Shown: positions 14,068-16,278 of the stretch, one piece after another | Position numbering within the stretch: position 1 is the first letter of the stretch | Layout: each line of letters begins with the position of its first letter | DNA from: an uncultured Lachnospiraceae bacterium | GTDB lineage: Bacteria > Bacillota > Clostridia > Lachnospirales > Lachnospiraceae | DNA: 16,278 nt | Direction: 5' to 3' | Assembly: GCA_910585715.1 (NCBI GenBank) | Contig: CAJUEX010000065.1 | Coordinates: forward strand, 1 to 16,278 | The notes under the pieces: model-generated | Seen by the model: the letters and a program-made list of their open reading frames with translations, nothing else | The model's database searches: none | Told to the model about the DNA's origin: nothing | Program-made: the position numbers and the translations under genes

Positions 14068-14850
14068 GTGAAGATCGTAGTATGTGTAAAACAGGTACCT
14101 GATACAAAGGGCGGAGTAAAATTCAACCCGGACGGTACGTTAGACAGAGGTGCAATGCTTACCATTATGAATCCTGATGACAAAGCAGGCTTAGAAGCAG
14201 CACTTAGATTAAAGGATCAATATGGCGCAGAGGTAACAGTACTTACAATGGGACTTCCAAAGGCAGAAGATGTGCTTCGTGAAGCTATGGCAATGGGCGC
14301 TGACAATGGAATTTTAGTAACAGACAGAGTATTGGGAGGCGCTGATACATGGGCAACCTCTACAACACTTGCAGGAGCTATCCGGAATTTAGAGTATGAC
14401 CTGATTATTACAGGACGTCAGGCTATTGACGGCGATACCGCACAGGTAGGTCCACAGATTTCCGAACACCTGGGAATTCCGGTCATTTCCTACGCACAGG
14501 ATATTAAGGTGGAAGGCGACAGCGTGATTGTAGAACGCCAATATGAAGACAGATATCATGTGGTTAAAGCAAAAATGCCATGTCTTGTAACCGCACTTGC
14601 AGAATTGAACGAGCCCCGTTACATGACTCCGGGCGGAATCTTTGATTCCTTAGAAAAAGAAATTACAGTCTGGGGAAGAGCAAACCTTGTGGATGTAGAC
14701 GATTCCAATTTAGGTCTTGCAGGCTCACCAACCAAGATTGCAAAAGCTTCCGATAAGGTAAGAAAGGGAACCGGCGAAAAGGTAACACTTGATCCGGAGG
14801 AAGCAGTATCTTACCTGATGAATAAATTAACAGAGAAACATGTTATCTAA
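14068..14850 (+). CDS. etfB: Electron transfer flavoprotein subunit beta
   Basis: The 260-residue beta subunit of the EtfAB heterodimer that feeds electrons to Bcd. It begins MKIVVCVKQVPD and has NPDDKAGLEAALRLKD, the central GRQAIDGDTAQVGP nucleotide/FAD-binding segment, and ends in a helical tail. The start is GTG at 14068, supported by a perfect AAGGAGGT (14051-14058) that overlaps the bcd stop. Length is typical. In bifurcating Etfs this subunit carries the extra FAD that takes hydride from NADH; residues for that cannot be judged with certainty here. It is followed closely by etfA, as is universal for the pair. Confidence 0.96.
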   Translation: MKIVVCVKQVPDTKGGVKFNPDGTLDRGAMLTIMNPDDKAGLEAALRLKDQYGAEVTVLTMGLPKAEDVLREAMAMGADNGILVTDRVLGGADTWATSTTLAGAIRNLEYDLIITGRQAIDGDTAQVGPQISEHLGIPVISYAQDIKVEGDSVIVERQYEDRYHVVKAKMPCLVTALAELNEPRYMTPGGIFDSLEKEITVWGRANLVDVDDSNLGLAGSPTKIAKASDKVRKGTGEKVTLDPEEAVSYLMNKLTEKHVI

Positions 14851-14876
14851 TAAATAAAGGAAAAGTGGTGAAAAAA

Positions 14877-15917
14877 ATGAATTTAGAAGAATATAAAGGT
14901 GTATATGTCTTTGCACAGCAGGTTGACAATCAATTGAGCAGCATTGCATTTGAATTGATTGGAAAAGGCAAGGACTTAGCAGCAGATTTAGGAACAGAGG
15001 TTACCGCAATCCTTGTAGGTTCCGGAGTCAAGGATTTGGCAGATGAGCTTGCAGCATACGGTGCCGACAAAGTAATCGTTGTAGATGACCCTGAATTAAA
15101 GGATTACAGAACAGAGCCTTACACACATGCAGTTGCTTCTGTTATAGAAAAATACAAACCGGAAATCGTGTTAGTAGGCGCTACCGCAATTGGCCGTGAC
15201 TTAGGGCCAAGAGTTTCCGCAAGAGTAAAAACAGGTCTTACTGCTGACTGTACCGTACTGGAAATCGGCGACTTCCCGTTAAATCCAATTCCGGGCAAGG
15301 AGCAGAAGCACAATCAGTTATTAATGACCCGTCCTGCATTTGGCGGAAATACCATTGCTACCATCGCATGTCCTGATAACCGTCCTCAGATGGCAACCGT
15401 TCGTCCGGGCGTTATGCAGAAGCGTGAAAAAGTTGAAGGCGCAAAGGCAGTTGTGGAAGAATTCAATCCGGGCTTTACACCGGATAACAAATATGTTGAG
15501 ATTCTGGATATTGTAAAATCTGTAGTGGACACAGTGGACATTATGGATGCCAAGATTCTCGTATCCGGCGGACGTGGCGTAGGAAGCCCTGAAAACTTTA
15601 AATTACTGGAGGATTTGGCAGACGCTATCGGCGGAACCGTAAGCTGCTCCCGTGCAGTTGTGGATTCCGGCTGGAAGCCCCGTGACCTTCAGGTTGGACA
15701 GACCGGTAAGACCGTACGTCCTAACGTGTATTTTGCAATCGGTATTTCCGGAGCAATCCAGCACGTTGCAGGTATGGAAGAATCCGACATCATTATCGCC
15801 ATCAATAAAGACGAAACAGCTCCTATCTTTGATGTAGCTGATTACGGTATTGTGGGTGATTTGAATAAGATTGTTCCTATGCTGACAGAGCAGATTAAAG
15901 CAGTTGTGAAGAAATAA
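14877..15917 (+). CDS. etfA: Electron transfer flavoprotein subunit alpha
   Basis: The 346-residue alpha subunit. The N-terminal domain begins MNLEEYKGVYVFAQQ. The C-terminal FAD domain has SGGRGVGSPENF, SRAVVDSGW, QVGQTGKTVRP, YFAIGISGAIQH and IIAINKDETAPIFDVADYG, the classical EtfA signatures. No extra ferredoxin domain is fused, unlike some clostridial Etf alphas. The start is less certain than elsewhere: ATG at 14877 gives the usual N-terminus, but the in-frame GTG codons at 14865 and 14868 lie closer to AAAGGA (14856-14861). It ends the operon, and a strong terminator follows after 14 bases. Confidence 0.95.
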   Translation: MNLEEYKGVYVFAQQVDNQLSSIAFELIGKGKDLAADLGTEVTAILVGSGVKDLADELAAYGADKVIVVDDPELKDYRTEPYTHAVASVIEKYKPEIVLVGATAIGRDLGPRVSARVKTGLTADCTVLEIGDFPLNPIPGKEQKHNQLLMTRPAFGGNTIATIACPDNRPQMATVRPGVMQKREKVEGAKAVVEEFNPGFTPDNKYVEILDIVKSVVDTVDIMDAKILVSGGRGVGSPENFKLLEDLADAIGGTVSCSRAVVDSGWKPRDLQVGQTGKTVRPNVYFAIGISGAIQHVAGMEESDIIIAINKDETAPIFDVADYGIVGDLNKIVPMLTEQIKAVVKK

Positions 15918-15931
15918 CAGATAAAATGGAT

Positions 15932-15969
15932 AAGCCCTTTCTTCGGGAAAACGGAGAGAGGGCTTTTTT
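15932..15969 (+). terminator. Intrinsic terminator of the butyrate operon
   Basis: AAGCCCTTTCT (15932-15942) pairs with AGAGAGGGCTT (15955-15965) with one G-U pair, followed by a run of six T (15964-15969). It ends transcription of the cluster. Confidence 0.92.
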
Positions 15970-15983
15970 AGTGCGCCTGGCAT

Positions 15984-16207
15984 GTAACAGTTCAGTCCTC
16001 AGCCTTCCCACACAGGAATCAGAATCGGCTGCAGGCAGAAAATGATTTCTAAAGGAGCCCTTATAAAAACGCCAGCGCTTAGCGAGGTTCTTTCGAGCTT
16101 AGCACTGTTGCGTTTTTATCAGAGCGAGAGCATGGCGATGTAGAAACATTTTCTGCCTGCAGCCGATTCTGATTCCTGTGTGGGAAGGCTGAGGGCTGAA
16201 CTGTTAC
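15984..16207 (+). repeat. Family-E long palindromic repeat, complete (E2)
   Basis: A 61-base arm (15984-16044) pairs along its whole length with 16147-16207; 60 pairs are Watson-Crick and one is G-U. After one bulged base TTTCT/AGAAA adds five pairs. The centre has AAAAACGC (16065-16072) and GCGTTTTT (16110-16117) enclosing the imperfect GCTTAGC stem-loops, then CAGAGC closed over a GAGA tetraloop (16126-16129). Ends are TAACAGTTCAG / CTGAACTGTTA. Its centre is about 95% identical to the partial copy at 1-62 in inverted orientation, while the arms differ strongly. It lies 15 bases after the operon terminator. Confidence 0.92.
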
Positions 16208-16239
16208 CCCGGTATGGGGCAAGCGCAAAGTTTTAGAAT

Positions 16240-16277
16240 TAAATGCGAAAAGAGTTGAATAAACTCTATCGCATTTA
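16240..16277. other. AT-rich hairpin at the right edge
   Basis: TAAATGCGA (16240-16248) pairs with TCGCATTTA (16269-16277), and AGAGTT (16251-16256) with AACTCT (16262-16267) inside it. It may be a terminator of a convergent gene or part of another repeat; the window ends too soon to tell. Nothing else is seen in 16208-16239. Confidence 0.5.
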
Positions 16278-16278
16278 T

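Noticed and set aside
1..16207. Whole window as a composite transposon bounded by inverted E elements
   Set aside because: There is no transposase or integrase, the interior is ordinary core metabolism, and E-type ends also occur singly at 3291-3354, so E is better seen as a dispersed repeat.

Overview
The window reads as low-to-moderate GC Firmicutes DNA, most likely an anaerobic, butyrate-forming Clostridia of the Lachnospiraceae type. This rests on AGGAGG-type ribosome binding sites, a complete thl-crt-hbd-bcd-etfB-etfA cluster in the order seen in that family, long-form HPF, and abundant dispersed palindromic repeats. All convincing genes are on the + strand. No tRNA, rRNA, CRISPR or transposase gene is visible.

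Layout. 1-126: right part of a long palindromic repeat (family E). 141-2801: ABC exporter ATPase, its permease and a short sensor histidine kinase whose C-terminus runs into a dispersed repeat. 2913-3257: a metallophosphoesterase that lacks its C-terminal metal motif. 3291-3354: a small palindrome with family-E ends. 3477-4397: thioredoxin reductase. 4540-5754: secreted SH3-SH3-NlpC/P60 wall hydrolase behind a good sigma-A promoter with a perfect WalR-type box. 5755-6927: a 1.2-kb gene-free stretch with two long palindromes (A, then B), a three-unit tandem repeat and a tight cluster of four DnaA boxes. 6928-7455: hpf with its own promoter and terminator. 7558-8790: membrane-anchored M23 peptidase. 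8791-9752: a second gene-free stretch with two long palindromes (C, then D) and the promoter/operator region of the butyrate operon. 9753-15917: thl, crt, hbd, bcd, etfB, etfA, closed by a terminator. 15984-16207: a complete family-E palindrome, inverted relative to the partial one at the left edge.

Function. The six right-hand genes take acetyl-CoA to butyryl-CoA (condensation, reduction, dehydration, reduction by the Bcd-Etf flavoprotein complex). The last step to butyrate (CoA-transferase or Ptb-Buk) is not in the window. The left half holds envelope and stress functions: a two-component/ABC module without its response regulator, two wall hydrolases, thioredoxin reductase and ribosome hibernation factor.

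The most unusual content is the set of long palindromes. They fall into at least three families (A/C, B/D, E). Each has a conserved structured centre and arms of 31-64 bp that differ between copies but stay complementary within a copy. B/D and E share a 3' module with a GC-closed GNRA tetraloop (GAAA, GGGA, GAGA), and A/C have a UCCG loop. This points to a structured RNA, or to a copying mechanism that keeps both arms identical. A and B, and again C and D, occur in the same order and orientation.
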